Positions 23,501 through 36,900 of a stretch of 64,000 nt of DNA are shown here, piece after piece (position 1 is the first letter of the stretch; each line of letters opens with the position of its first letter). A program made the translations under genes and the position numbers. The stretch covers positions 3,579,236 to 3,643,235 of the forward strand of contig JAGGNK010012559.1 of NCBI GenBank assembly GCA_017590115.1. The letters are read 5' to 3'. The DNA is from Montifringilla adamsi. Its lineage: Eukaryota > Chordata > Aves > Passeriformes > Passeridae. The notes beneath the pieces are model-generated. The model was not told the DNA's origin and searched no databases. It was given only the letters and a program-made list of their open reading frames with translations.

Positions 23501-26500
23501 AGCCTTCCTCACACTTGGCAAGCACATGGGGATCTCAGGAAGAAAAACAGGAAAAAACATCACTACTGAGACTGCTCAAAAGCTGTCAGATCCTTACCGT
23601 GCCAGATCCTCATCGAAGGAATCCATTCGAATATTGACCTGGGCCTCACGAGTAATGGAAAAGGAGGATTTGCCAGGAGTTAGTCCCTCTACTTTGGTGC
23701 CTGGCTTCTCCTTCACCTCGGAAGCCTTCCTTGGTGGAGGGGAAGAGCTTTTTTCCTGGCTTGACTTGTAAGTGGTCACTCTAAAATTCTTTTCAGGTAC
23801 AAAACCCCTGTGACCAGGTTCAGCTCTCTTGGATCCTGGTCTCTCTTCTTTTTTGGATCTTTCAGAATAGCTTTCCTCCTCCATTTCATCAGACTTCCTC
23901 TGCTTCTCTTTTCCAGGTGGCAGGAACACCACACCTTCCCATTTTCCTGACCTATCCTCTTCTTGACTTTTACTTGAAGTCGCTACGACTTTAGACATAA
24001 ATTTGGGCTCATCATCAAATTCCGAATCTTTCCGGCCCTTTGCCTTGTCTTTCTTGTCCTGCTCATCTGTTTCATCTTTCCCATAATGACCTTCCTTGTG
24101 GAACTCTGGGACCTTGAGCTTGTCAAAGTCATCCCTGAACTTGTAGCGCTTGGGCGACTGGCTGCCGCGGTATCCCTTCTCCGAGTCAGCTTTCGATCCG
24201 TACGAGTCAGATTTTGCCTTTCCATCTGTTGCTCCCAACTCAGAGAAATTCCCTTTTTCTTTACTTTTTTCTTTCTCAGCATTTGTTACTTTCTGGTCTT
24301 TGTCTTTCCCGTTCTCAGTCTTCTGCTCTTCCAGGTACCTGATCATAAAGAGACATTACAGGAGGTTTCTTATTAGAGCTCAACGAGGTCAATTCTTCAG
24401 TTCAAAGAGTCAAACTTCAGAGAACACCAAGCTATGCATGTACTGACAGCTGCCTCTAGGCCCTAAAATAATTAAAATGTCAAGCACATTACTCAGCCTG
24501 AATTCAGACTTTTGTTCTCACTAAATTCAACAAATGTACAAGGAGATGGATATGCAGAACTGATGGAATGAGGCTCAAGGACAAATCAAACCCAGCTGAC
24601 CCACAGATGCATTGGAAGGAAAAGAGGAACATCTTACCCACTCGGTTTATTTACTTACAAACCTGGTTCAGGAGAACAACACATCAAACCTTTCAAATTG
24701 GACTGTTCTGCTTTAAACAACACACTGGAAATAAAAGCCTCAAAAGCTACTTCAAATTTGGGATGCAAGTTTCATAGGTAAGCTAAATATTTCATGACAG
24801 ACTGCAAACACAAATAAAAGCAAACAGGTTAACAGAGGAGAATATGCTGCTGGGAGAGATAAAACACTTCTGTTGAGAACAATTCAGCTGGTTTATAGCA
24901 TCTGAACAGTTTTAAAGCATTCACAAATCAAAACCCTGGCTCTGTGGGACAGCAGGAAAGCCCATGGACACCAGCTCCATGCTTTGGAAAGCCCAAATAA
25001 AGAGTCACAGGCGTTTTTTCCCCTTTTTAAATTTCATACATCCTTAATATAGAATCAGATCAAACCATCTTTAAAAACAATAAAGACTTGAAAGCACTTG
25101 TGAATGGTGCTGTATCTTTTAAAACAAAGTGACACCTTTGGGCACAATCTGCAGTGGATTAATCTAGAGACTGATGGAAGCAGATGCTTTCTGCATGGAA
25201 GGCTGTCTTCATTTTACAGATGTATTTGGTGCTTTAGTTTCTCATCCTACCCACACAAACAGGCACGAGCACTGCAGCTGCACCTGCCTCAGGCTGCTTG
25301 CAGCAGGATATGCAGTAGGATTTAATTAATTTCTTCTAATTTACAGTACCTTAAAATTCCAGAAGGCAACACTAAAAATGTCTATAACCAACACATATGT
25401 AACTGGGAAATGTGAGCTTCCAGCTGCCAAGAAACCTCCTTGGGCAATCTTCACTTCAAGTGTTCACGGGCTATGAACATTTTTGCAGGGAATATATACA
25501 ATCTTCAAGAACTATCCAAGTTAGAAAACCAATTCCAACTTCCCACAACTCTGGGCTGCCTGTGTTTTTTCCATAATTCAGAAAGGACCAGGCCCACAGC
25601 TGGCAGTATGCTGGCACAGCTTCCTAGCTGGAGCCTGCCCCAGTCCCTCACCCTGCTCATGGAGCACCCACATGTGCAGCTGGCTCCTCAAAAGTAACCC
25701 AAAAAATAACCCATCACCACAAAACATATCACTTGCCTCTTGGAGAAGGCTCCTCCCCCGGGAGCTGTGCCCTCCTCCTTCGGAGCGGCACCATACAGCG
25801 AACTGACGGGCGTGGGGCTTTTGCACACCGGGCTCTTTCTGGTGGGGCTCATTCCTGCCGAGCCGTGCTCGAAGGGGCTCTGGTGGGAGCCCCCCTGGAA
25901 GGAGGTGGAGCCGCTCTGGGCGGCAGAGCCCATCGGGGACGGGCTGGAGCGCGGCGGGCTCGGCTTCTGCACGGGGCTGGGCCGGGGCGAGCGCCGCCGC
26001 ACCACGACCGACTGCAGCGGGCTCTTGAGGGCAGGGCTGCGCTCCCGGGGGCTCAGCTCCGACACCGACCCTCTGGACGTGGAGCCCGTGCCATAGCTGC
26101 TCACATCTTGCCACGGTTTTGATCCCTCGGATGCTTTAGCATCTTGAGCCCCGGCTCCTGAAAACTGCTGCTCCTTAGACTCGTCCCCTTGGTTATCTCC
26201 CGCAGCCTGGGATGCCCGGGCATCCTTGGAGGATGATTTCTTCTCCTTTCCGGATTTACGCTTGGAAGACTCAACCCGACTATGATTCGAGGATGAGCGG
26301 GAAGAGGAAGACCTCCTAGACCGGTCAGAAGATGACTTATCAGAATTCCTGGAATGACTTCTGGACCTTGGGGAAGGAGACCTTCTCTTGGGCGAGCGGG
26401 AGCGCGACCTCCCCCTGCGAGGGCTGTAGGCCTGGCGGTAGTTTTGCCAGTTGGACCTGTAATTCCCATATCCTCCTCGGTTGTACTGGCCCCAGGGATA

Positions 26501-29500
26501 AAACCCTCGGTTTCGGCCACGGAAATAATATGGTCTCCTGTATCCTCTGTTATGGCCTCTGAAATCACGGTTCTGATAGACTCGTGGGTGGTTCCTTTCT
26601 CTATTGTGAGATGGAGAATAGGATCTTGAACGAGACCTAGAACTGATAAAAAAAAAATTACACAAATATTTTATGTTATAGTTTATTTTCGTAATTTATT
26701 TTTGGAGTTTGTTCTGCCACGACTTTATCTGAAGATATATTTTAAAAAGACTTGGAAAAACTCATTTCTAAGCTTTTAAAAGAAATTCCTTTGGTTTACC
26801 CTTATCTGATTGAGGTATTAACTTTGCCGTGAACAAACCGCAGTGGAAATAACTTGTACCTTTGATACTGTCAAGTATTTGATCTCAGGATCATGGCAGA
26901 GACCATGATAAGCACACATTGCTCTCTGTTTTGCTGGGATGAAAATGGCTGCTATCCAGCTTCAGAAAAAGTGACAGATCTCAAGCATCCAGCCCTCAAC
27001 AGCTCAAGGTCATGGTTATACCTCACCCACAAAGAAGTATATTTTATAAAAATCATGCTACAGTTATTGCAACAGACCCCAAATCTCCCTCTCTAGTCCC
27101 AACTTCAGATGCATTTTACAATTCCGATAATCCAGATGAAGCCTCACCTTTCAGTCAGGCAAGTTCAATAAATGGCTACACCCCAAGAGCAGCAGGGCAG
27201 CAGTGGGCAGAAGGGCACGCTGCCCTATGGGTTTAAGCTCCCAAAGGTGCATCCCATGGCACCATCCCATGGCCCATTCCATGGCTCCATCCTGTGTCAC
27301 CATGGCTCCATACCATGGCACCATGGCTCCATCCCATGGCCCCATCGTGTGGCTCCATCCCATGGCCCATCCCATGGCTCCGTCCCGTGGTACCATCCCA
27401 TGGCCCCATCGTGTGGCACCATCCCATGGCCCATCCCATGGCTCCATCCCGTGACTCCATCCCCTGGTACCATCCCATGGCCCCATCGTGTGGCACCATC
27501 CCACGGCCCCATCCCGTGGAGTTCCCGGGCAGGGACAGCTCTGGGACACCTCTGCCAGGCACCACCAGGTGCCGCTGTGGACGCCCCTGCCTGCATCCAC
27601 AAAACCCGAATCCAGGAACGCACAAACCCTGGAAAAATGCAGATTCCAGTGACTAACTGTCCCAACAGCTTCACCCATTAAATTGCTGTGGTTGTGTAAC
27701 TGTTTAAAGGTCCTGCTGTAGCTCAGATGCCAGAGCTACAGGAAGGACTGGCCAAACTAGGAAGTTGAAATAGAAAAGAGATTTTTCTGAATGGAATTTC
27801 AGTAAATAACATTCACTGGAACAGTTTCCACAGCCCTTTCTTGTATTCTGACTTCTGGCTCTGACACACACGTTGGTGGTACTCCAATGGACATGAACTT
27901 CCTCACACAGATCTCAGTGCTGCTCCTCACATCCCAAACCCTCAGAACCAAGGGAGAACAACCTGCCGTTGAAATTCCTACATGGTTAGCACACATGTGC
28001 AGTCAGAGATGAACTTTAGTTCTATTTTAATTTCTTCCTCCTACCAAACAGGTCAGAGTTTAGCAGGAAACTCTTATTCATACTCCAATCATTGCTCAAA
28101 AACAGCTTAATGACCATTTTAACAGATTCTTCCATCCTTCAAACAAGCAAAAAACTTATCTGAGACACTTCTTCATTCAAACAATAGCGACCAGAAGGAA
28201 AAGCAGAGAGGCAGGAGGCAAGGACCAGTTATAAGAAGCTCTAGTCCAAGGCATGAGGAACAGAGACACTCAATTTTCAGACAACTGCTGCATCTGTGAT
28301 CAATTATCAACAAGGACCTGTCGTGTGACGCTTCCAAAATCTGTTCTAGTGATTTAGAGAGGCTGCAGCAGGAAGATTTCACTCCAAAAGTTGCAGACTA
28401 TTTACCAGAAATCTTTTTAGAAAAATACAGTAAAAGTTATGCAGTAAAAGAAAAACCAAAAGTGATAATTCTCCCCACTCTGCCAGCCCCCAGAACTGCA
28501 GTAACTGCACTAAATGCTGAGGTCTAAATCCTCAGCATTTACAAGAAGTGAGAAATAAAGTCATAAAGAAAGCAGAAGATATTAAGCAGACTCCAACACA
28601 GCACTGTAACTTAGGAGAAACAGCAAACCTACCAAAAGAAGAATAAAACAATTTGTGGTGCATCCTCAAGTACACAGCAATGGCCTTTTAAGCTGAGATC
28701 CCACCAGACCTACCTTGGAGCACATCCCAAGGCAAGGCAGGGGGGCTGGGCTGGGCCGACCCCCTCCATTCAGACTCCTTTTTTTTAAAAAAAGGAATTA
28801 TTTATAAAGCAGAAGTAGCTTCAGCAGCAGCAGAGAGGAAACAATCATGTTTGCCTTTTTCAGGGTGCCTTTTTCTCAACTGCCAAAGCTCCTTCACAGC
28901 TAGGAGATATTCCCAAATGAGCACGGATCATTCCAGCTTCTTCTGCACAGGGCTTGGTTGGACTCAGTCTCCGCCTCTAATTTAGTTTTGTCATGTCTTT
29001 TCTCCAACTGTGAATTCATGAGAGCTTCTGGACTTTTAAAATCTCTAACTGGTAACACTTGCATGTGTTCACAAGCCCAGTGGTTTTCAGAATACGTGTT
29101 ATTCGTATGAGTGAAAAGGCAGGAGAACACCATTACACCCCATCCAACTGGAATGGCTTTGCCAGATGCAGAATGCTTAGCCAAGAAAAAAGGAAAAAAA
29201 CATCCAGGGAAGACACAAGCCTGCAACTGGCCTGCTCAGAAGCAATTCAGGGAGACAGGAACAACTATTACACACATTAATCACTTCTTAAAATTAACTG
29301 CAGCAAAATTATCTTTTATCCACTTTATCCCTCCAGGAGGATCTTCCCTATTACCTGGCTCCTGAACGTCGAGGGGAGGAGCAACGGAAGAATTATCAAG
29401 AATTGTTCTCACCTTTCACAGCAGTGTCTAAAATTCATACTAAAACTTGCTTGAATTCACTTCTCAGGAGGGGAAAAGCACACAATGACATCTACAAAGA

Positions 29501-29930
29501 CCCCTTGAGTCTGGGATCCATTACATTAATGCTCTTCAAAAAAGCCAAAGTCTCAAAATAAAGATCTTTACCGTGCTGACAAACATCATACTCTCCTAAT
29601 TTATTTATTTCTTCACAATTTATTCTGTTTTATGAAACACCCAAACAGCACAGGTTGGCAGGAAACAGCCTGACACACAGGATGTTATCTGTCCTGGGAT
29701 CTAATCAAAGTCTTTCCCTGGAAAGGAGCTAAGTGACAAACCACCTGCAAGGGAGGAAAAGCCCTGTTCCACCCTTTGGCTGCACACACTCACCTCAGCC
29801 TGCGCTTCCTCGAGCGTGAGATGGAGCGGGAACGGGAGCGGGACTTGGAGAAGGAACGGGAGCGGGACCTCGATCCAGACCTCGAGCGGGAGGAACGCGA
29901 GCCAGACTTGGATTTGTTAGTTTTAGACAT
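17549..29930 (-). CDS. THRAP3: THRAP3 (TRAP150), thyroid hormone receptor-associated protein 3, complete CDS
   Basis: Ten coding exons, continuous in phase: 29930-29794, 26642-25737, 24338-23598, 23076-22904, 22467-22356, 22100-22016, 19737-19553, 18976-18784, 18187-18038, 17770-17549 (TAG). The total is 967 residues; human is 955. Order: [20 protein letters not shown] domain; [19 protein letters not shown] and RGG-rich segment; long Ser/Pro-rich RS region ([19 protein letters not shown]); [31 protein letters not shown]; the conserved fold [40 protein letters not shown]; then [34 protein letters not shown] and an acidic tail. THRAP3 is a nuclear SR-related protein, a BCLAF1 paralogue, acting in mRNA splicing, transcription and the DNA-damage response. 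The ATG exon has an acceptor just upstream (near 29955), so the leader is spliced. One intron has a GC donor. Confidence 0.97.
18188..18783 (-). other. THRAP3: THRAP3 intron between exons 8 and 9
   Basis: A 0.6 kb intron bounded by GTAAGT and a TTGCTGTTGCAG acceptor. Nothing else is recognised in it. Confidence 0.85.
19738..22015 (-). other. THRAP3: THRAP3 intron 6, A/T-rich
   Basis: A 2.3 kb A/T-rich intron between the exon encoding [18 protein letters not shown] and the exon encoding [20 protein letters not shown] see no CR1, no RNA gene and no coding exon in it. Introns of SR-related genes often carry conserved alternative exons, but I cannot show one here from a single sequence. Confidence 0.7.
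24339..25736 (-). other. THRAP3: THRAP3 intron 2 with GC donor
   Basis: The exon encoding ...GGGAFSK ends AAG-AG followed by GCAAGT (25736-25731). The next exon begins after CAG with G-TAC-CTG, restoring the family sequence KRYLEEQ. The only GT nearby (two residues later) would put the next exon out of frame. The intron therefore appears to be of the GC-AG class. Confidence 0.85.
26643..29793 (-). other. THRAP3: THRAP3 intron 1 (coding), with minisatellite
   Basis: A 3.15 kb intron between the first RS exon and the large RS/RGG exon. It contains the CCATGG-rich minisatellite at 27238-27526. Otherwise it is A/T-rich unique sequence without a recognisable gene. Confidence 0.8.
27238..27526. 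repeat. CATCCCATGG-type minisatellite in a THRAP3 intron
   Basis: About 290 bases of 10-12 base units such as CATCCCATGGCC, CATCCCATGGCT and CATCGTGTGGCA, mildly diverged, giving a higher-order pattern of about 60-70 bases (the block with CCCCATCGTGTGG recurs three times). It lies in a minus-strand intron of THRAP3, and its open frames have no coding meaning. Confidence 0.9.
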
Positions 29931-30930
29931 CTCTGCAAGCACCTGTCAGTGCACCTGAGGGAGACAGGGAAATAGAATATTTGAGAAATGAAGCATGTGG
30001 TTGATAGGAGAGGACAGGCAGCACCTGGCAGGCTGACAGACTCCAGGGACGTGGAGCTTGATAAGGCTGGAAATAGGAATGTTCGAAGTGCCTGCTAGGA
30101 ACAGATGAATGGTGCTGGGCTCAGAATAGAAGGTTCATTTCAGTCTAAAGAGGAAAACTGCAAAAAGAATAAAAGGCTCTAAACCCAGAGTAATCACAAA
30201 TGAGAGTGTGACAGTTAAAGTACCAAGTTCCTGCAAACCTAGGAAGAGGCAGAGCCACGGTTCTGGCTGAGGCAAGGACACCTCTATAGGCAAGCTACCC
30301 CATGGAAGTGACAATTCCATGTAATTGCAGCCACATCCCTGTCTGTGCAGCCAGCTGCCACTGCTTTAAAGGACAGGGAAGAAATAAAAAAGCTTACCAT
30401 CAAAAAACCCACCCCGTAAACTTTTATCTAAACTTTCAAAGGCAATCAAAAAAGAGCTGATACTCCAAGACACAGGAATGTGACCCCATTTGCACAGCTC
30501 TGCTCAGGGTCAGTCCTGTCCTCTCTGCTTGTGCAGTTCCTGCAGTTGCTGTGATCAGTCACCAGTGTGGATCACCCAGCCAAGAGTTCTGTTGCAGCCA
30601 AAATAAATCAGATGTCCTTCCAAATATTCAGAGACAGAAGAGATTATACTGTTGCATTAAATGACTCAAAATAGCTGTAATTATGAATTACCTGGGCTAT
30701 TTTCAGGCATGTATCCAGGTAAAGGTTAGAAAGTCCCTTAGAAGATGATTCAGGGAATAGTCTGACCACACAAATCTTTCAGTTACACCCTCCCTGATTT
30801 GTTCTCCTTTACCAATGAGGAAAATTTGCATTAATTGCATATTCAGTAAGTTATCAACAAACTTTCCACCTAAAATGACTAATGAAAAAGAGCCAGAAAT
30901 AAAAAGGAACTATGTTAGCACAAAATTAAT

Positions 30931-30950
30931 CTTTTTTTTTTTTTTTTTTT
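30931..30950. repeat. Poly(T) tract
   Basis: Twenty consecutive T on the plus strand in the THRAP3 leader intron. No adjoining retroelement body was recognised. Confidence 0.9.
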
Positions 30951-33900
30951 ACCCACTGTTTAAAAATAGAGACATTCAGGTACATAAACACAACTGATCA
31001 AGTGTGGCTGCTGCTGTTATATCCATTTTAAGGAAATTCCTGAGGACTGACTTGCAATGCCTTCACTTCCAGAGGCTCTCCAAAATTACATATATGGTTA
31101 CTAAAGGCTTCAACTTCTGCAGGGCACTTCTAGGAAAAACACAATGCTCAGCACAAGGAGCAGCTGCTGGGAGAGTGGATGATGGTTCATCACCAGAGCT
31201 GGGACTTGCTAGAAATGGGAAGTTGACTTTTATTAAAAAAAATCATGTTACATGCTCCTGTTCTTCCCTTTAACTATACTAAAGATGTTAGATCAATTCA
31301 ACTGAAGTATTTGAATATATTCCACATCAGAAAGCATGCAGAAAAAAAAAATAAAATTGATGTTCCTGTTCTGTTAGGAAACAACAGATGTTGTTTTATT
31401 CCCTGTTGCCCCAGGGATGAAAATCAGAAGATAATGCCACTGAGAACCAAAGTTTGTTCTCGTGCTTGGTGATTTTTCAGAAAAAGAATGTGTGAAAAGA
31501 TAATTTTTAAGTATTTCCTTTTAATTCACTGAATATGTCTGTTGAACCACTTCCTGCAACACTTCCTACTCTGTTGCCCACAACAATCCAACACTGAGCA
31601 CTGGAAACCAAAACATGGAAAAGGAGAAGAAATGGTAACAGGAACTACTGCAAGATACCAAAGATGTGGCACCAACTCTCAGGAAATCCCAAGAAGACCC
31701 CAAAATAGATTTTTGAACTACCACTTTGATCTGCTTAATAGTTTTTGCCTTTCACTTTGATCTACAGCACTTCCCAGCCAAACCACCCTGGTGTGTGCAA
31801 CGTGTGCCAAACGCTCACGTCTTGGATTCTTTATCTCTGCCAACATTTTAAACTTGATTCATTCCTAACATATGAAGTAACTCCTACTAGGATAGAAACA
31901 GAGTTGCTATGCTCCATCAGCACTTAAAAGGTTAAACAAACTGAACACTGGAGTCACCAGCTCCCCTGAGCTAACTGCAGTTGTAAACTCACTGTGATAC
32001 ACATTTAGTTTTAAGAATGACTGACTCAGGTAAAATATGTTCAGCAAAATACCCTGCTCTGAAAGCATCTGTTCTTATAAAAAGGATTTTATATTTTTTG
32101 AATAAAGAGGTGCCTGTAAGTGAAGCAAAGACAAACTCTGAGAACAGCAGTGGCTGCTGACCTCCCATTCCCATTTTTCCCCTGCCCACGGAGCTCCTGG
32201 AGTTGCTGTGTCTGGCCCCGAGCAGGGACTGCAAGCAGAAGCGTTTGCACAGTGCTATAGGGACTCACCCTTAATCTGCCCTGCCAGAGTCCCACTCCCT
32301 TCCTACAGCTGCAGAACCCCCCAAGACCAGCTCCTGCTACACCTGGGAAGGGACAAGGCTGATGCTGCTGCCTGATGCAGATCTCCTCTCCCAGCAGGCA
32401 AGCGTGGCTACACTCATCTGGAAGGTATGTCCTGCTGGAAGCACTGCCAGGGATTTTCAACTTTTGGTTTTTTAGTTTGTTTCCTCTGCAGGCATAGTTC
32501 TAAACTGTCCAGCAGATCTTCCCAAGGAGTGTAGTCCCCCATCCAAAACCATCCACAGTTTTTGGATGTGATCTGTGTGCTGAGTTTAGAAGCTCTGGTA
32601 AGGCACCACCCCCTGGGAAACAGACACCTGACAGCTTGTTATCTGTCATAAAACCACACTGCATAGAGCAAACTTTGCTTTCTCCATTCCCAAACCCTCA
32701 GGGCAATCCAGCAGACCACTGATGGAAACAATAGAGGAGCAAATGCTCCCACTAAAGCACCACGATGGACTTTGCCCTGAAGGCAAACTATTGTCAGGAA
32801 ACAGTGGCAGGAAAGTTAATGTTTTACCTCCTGACAGAACCCAAAAGAGAGGCACAACTCTGCTCCACTCTGCAGCAATGAAAAAAGGTCACCACTGAGA
32901 GTCTCTCACAGCTGGGCCCTTCCATGAGCTGCCACAAAAAGCTTTGGAATTTAAATGTTCACAATAGTTAAGGAAAACTTTTAAGGCCGCTGACTGAAAT
33001 CACTGCAATGTTCAAGCAAAGAACAAAGCTGGAGGAGGGCACATGGCACAATATGGGATTTAACACTTAGATCAGTGATTACCAATCTTGGGAAAAAGCC
33101 ACAAAGAACAACACGCCACAGACTTTTTTTAAATTATTTTTACTGTCTAAATGTCTGCAAAAAGAAATCTCAGCTTATATCTTACAAACGTTTTTGACTT
33201 TCAGCCTTTCACAGTGGCAGAGTTTGCCATACCCATTATTTCTTGCTTTGTGACCCTTGGGCTCTGGGTTTTTTTTGCCTATTTCCCAAACGCCACTGTT
33301 ACCACCAAGTTTTGCTACAATCCCACACACAGAAGTGCCAGCCAGAGCAAAACCTGGATTCTCCTTTGGAGAAAAAGACTATTCTTGTGTTTAGAGCACT
33401 ACTACAGAAAAAGTAACCACGTCAAGACACAACAGTCAGGACTAGCAAACCTTTCTTCCTGATAGTGAAAGTGAATTGGGAAACGTGCTCAACGCTCTCT
33501 GCTGAAGTGGAAATCATAGTCCAGGAGTTTCTTATTCCAGAACACTGTAAAGAACATTTCCATGTGCCAAGTCATGGGTCAAATTAAAAACATTGCTGAT
33601 TGTCAAAAAGCCTTTTTCCAGGAATCTGTTCTCTGGTTCCAACTGGCCTGTGTTACTTTGTGACTCTTTCCATCTTCCACTCCTTTGTTCCAGGTCTTTC
33701 AGGCAGCAGGAGTTGGGATTTCAGCCCTTCCCCAGCTGCTGCAGAACAGCCCTGCCCAGAGCAGCCAGCTGGCACATTCCAGCTGAGCCCACTCCATCCC
33801 CAGGTGTCAGTGAGGATCCTGCACAGGGAGCACCTCAGCTGGCCAGCTTGGAGAGGGAAATGAAGCATGCACCTCCCTGCCAAGGCAGCTATTTGTGTTC

Positions 33901-36900
33901 ATATCTGAGCATAAACCCCAAAACACCTGGAAACAAGTGACATGGCTTGTGCACATGCCTCAGACACAAGCGTGGTGTGGTGAAATCCATTACAGCGGTT
34001 TCCGTTTATCACACAGTGTTTGCAAACACTCAGCTCATAAATGTTAAATGTTTTGTAAAAGCTTTTGTAGGAAGCTCTCTGGAAGTGCTGTAGGAAAACA
34101 AAAATTTGCTTTCCACTGGCCAGCATTTGAGTGAAGCTGTTGTGGTTTATTTTGCTGTGAGGCTCAAAGCAAATGAGGTGGCACCTCATTAGAGAGCACA
34201 TTTCTGCCCGAGCCTCTTGGCATCCATTTGGTGTCACCAGCACAGACATTCAGCTCGGGAGGAACAGCTGAACTGCTCCTTCATTTGCTCAACACCCCTC
34301 ATTATCGGGAAAGAAAAAAAAAATTAATTCTCCTTGAGCCAGCTCTACAATTCCTAATCCCAAGCCCCAAAACCCAAACAAGATTAGTTCATTTGGAAAA
34401 AAAAGAATAATCCCACAAAATACCTTACAAAGTGTGCTCCGTATAATGAGGCAACAACAATCACTGCAAAAATAAGCTTATAAAGAGTCGTAGCTCTCTC
34501 CATGTCCCTGAAGTGCAGCAGCAAGTGCAGAGAGCAGACTCATCCTTGTTAGCTCAGAGACCAACTCCTAACACCTCACTTTCAACTGGATTCTTCCTTT
34601 TCAAGCTAATTTTTGGTGCAAGATGCCTTAAGCATGTTCTTATAGCAATGGAACACTTGAGGGGAAGGGAAGAGCCACCTGCACAGCTCCTACAGCCAGC
34701 CAGGAAGGAGCAAATTAAAATGCTCATTATAATCAAATTTCTTTCAGGGAACAAAAGGCAGAATGATTTCTCTTTCCAGATCCAATACCAGTGTGTTTTC
34801 AGAAGATTTATTACATACATCAACTAAAGCCACACATTAACTACACCTACCGACCTCCTCAGCAAAATATGTCCCAGACAACACTGCTAAAAGAAAAATT
34901 ACCAAAAACCTAACCACAAAACAGAGTGTTCTACTCTAACATGTGCTCAACATGCTTGGGGGAGAACATTCAAATTTATTCTGCCACACAGCAAGAGAAG
35001 CACAAATTTGTCAGCAACAGTTTCAATTTCTCTCTAGTCTATGTGCTTTCAAAATTAAGATCTTCCTTCAAGCACATTTGGGTTTTCACACCATTAAATT
35101 AATCCCTAAAGAAGTTTAACCCTGAGCTCCAGCCCTGGGTTCAGATAAATAGAAGCAGGTTCTGTGGAATGGCTGGAAGAGTATTTACAGGTTCTTGTGG
35201 AAAGAACTGATTCTGCAGATTGTAGTGCTGAGCAATCCCTTTCCAATTAATCTGACCAGCTGCAAACCCCAGTCAGTGACTTTTTGAAACTGGCTATTTG
35301 AGAGACACTGTCTTATAAATGTTTGAGCTTAAAAAGTCCTATGTTGTTATTCAGACAGTTCAGTGACAGGGAGCTCAAGGAAACAATCCAAGAAAAAGCT
35401 GATTAGAAATCTGGGTGCTTTTGTTACAGAAGTTGGGCGGCTGGAATTTCTGTTAAACACAGAAGAAAACATCCATATTTTTTTAAAAAAGGGAAAAACC
35501 TATTTCATCAGCTTTTCCCCTCCAAATTTACACAGCTTGGGAAAAGCAGAAAGATCAGGTCTTTCCCCAAACTGATGGCTTCCTCACAGCACAGCCCTAC
35601 TATTCTGGGAGTCCGTGCCTGGAGTTCTGCAACTCCCACAAGAAGCAAGAAAAGGTCCCATTTACTCCCCCTAAGAAAACTATTCACAAATTAGTTAACT
35701 CAAAGAATTCAAACTTGCGTGTAAGTGAAGTTCTCAGCAAAGGAAGGATGAACTGCACCCTCGAGGACATTTCCATCCTCTCAGGTGTCTGCCAGCTGGA
35801 GCCCAGCAGGCGACACGCACGCTTAAAAACGTGGAAGTTCTGCTTCCAAATAAACAGCAAGTAACAGCAAGACTGTTTGATTGGGGGGTCTTTAGAACTT
35901 CTTCTGCAACACACAGTATAGTTAGAGCCAAAAAAATCTCCTGAGGGATTACAACTCTCCACACATTTAACCTATGAAAATACAAACTCCATCAAATTTC
36001 ATTTATAAGCTGAAAAGAGCAAAACTACTCATACATTCTCAAGGCAGCACTTCATTTATCTCTACCTTAATGGGAATCACACTACCTCAGGCGAAAACAA
36101 GGAAAAGGATTTCCATGACCTGGTATAACATTTAAAGTTCTTTAATTTTTTTGTTTTTCAATTGTGGCACTATTGTAAGGACAAGGCACCAGAGCAGGCC
36201 TACACTCTGACAGACTTCAAAACACAGAGAAATGCCTGTCCACAGGAATCCTGTACATATGGAATAAGTTTATTTGAACAATTATTTGAACACTTATTTG
36301 AATAATTTTCCATGCTATGTTCACGTACCTTGTACAAGTGTCCCATCAAATCTGGTTCTAAACACTGCTTCTTTAGAAGCGATTGACCTAAGTAAAAAAA
36401 GGAAAATCAAATTTAAACCAAACCAGACACTGGCAAATCCTTTTATTTTAGCAGCACAGGAAAGGATTCTAATTTCAGCCATTCATCTCAGTGTCCCAGT
36501 AAAAAAAGGCTGCCAAAACAACCTCATCTAATCAGACGGTGCATACACAGGTCTTAACTCAGGAAACCAACCTCACCCACAGCCCCACAGGAACAATTCC
36601 TGTAATTATTTCAGGTGTAAATTACGATGTTCACCATGCACCTGGTATCACATGTCCAGCCCCGTGTTAAGGCACAGGTTAGTTAACATGATTAATGCTG
36701 AGCCCCAGTCCCTGGAGGACTGAATTCCAGCCTGACACCCCACAGCCCCATCACCTTCAGTGCTCCCAGAGCAGCCACTCCCGGGGGGCTCCTTGCCCCA
36801 CTTTCCTCTGCTGCTCTCACTCAGCCAAAGGCAGAAGTGACCCCAAGCAGCAGCAGCAGCAGTGCTCGGCCGAGCCAGCCCCGCACCCTGTGGTCCCAGC

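Noticed and set aside
27172..27681. Repetitive plus-strand open frame rich in HGPIPW-like units
   Set aside because: It is the translated CCATGG minisatellite in a THRAP3 intron, on the opposite strand to the gene.
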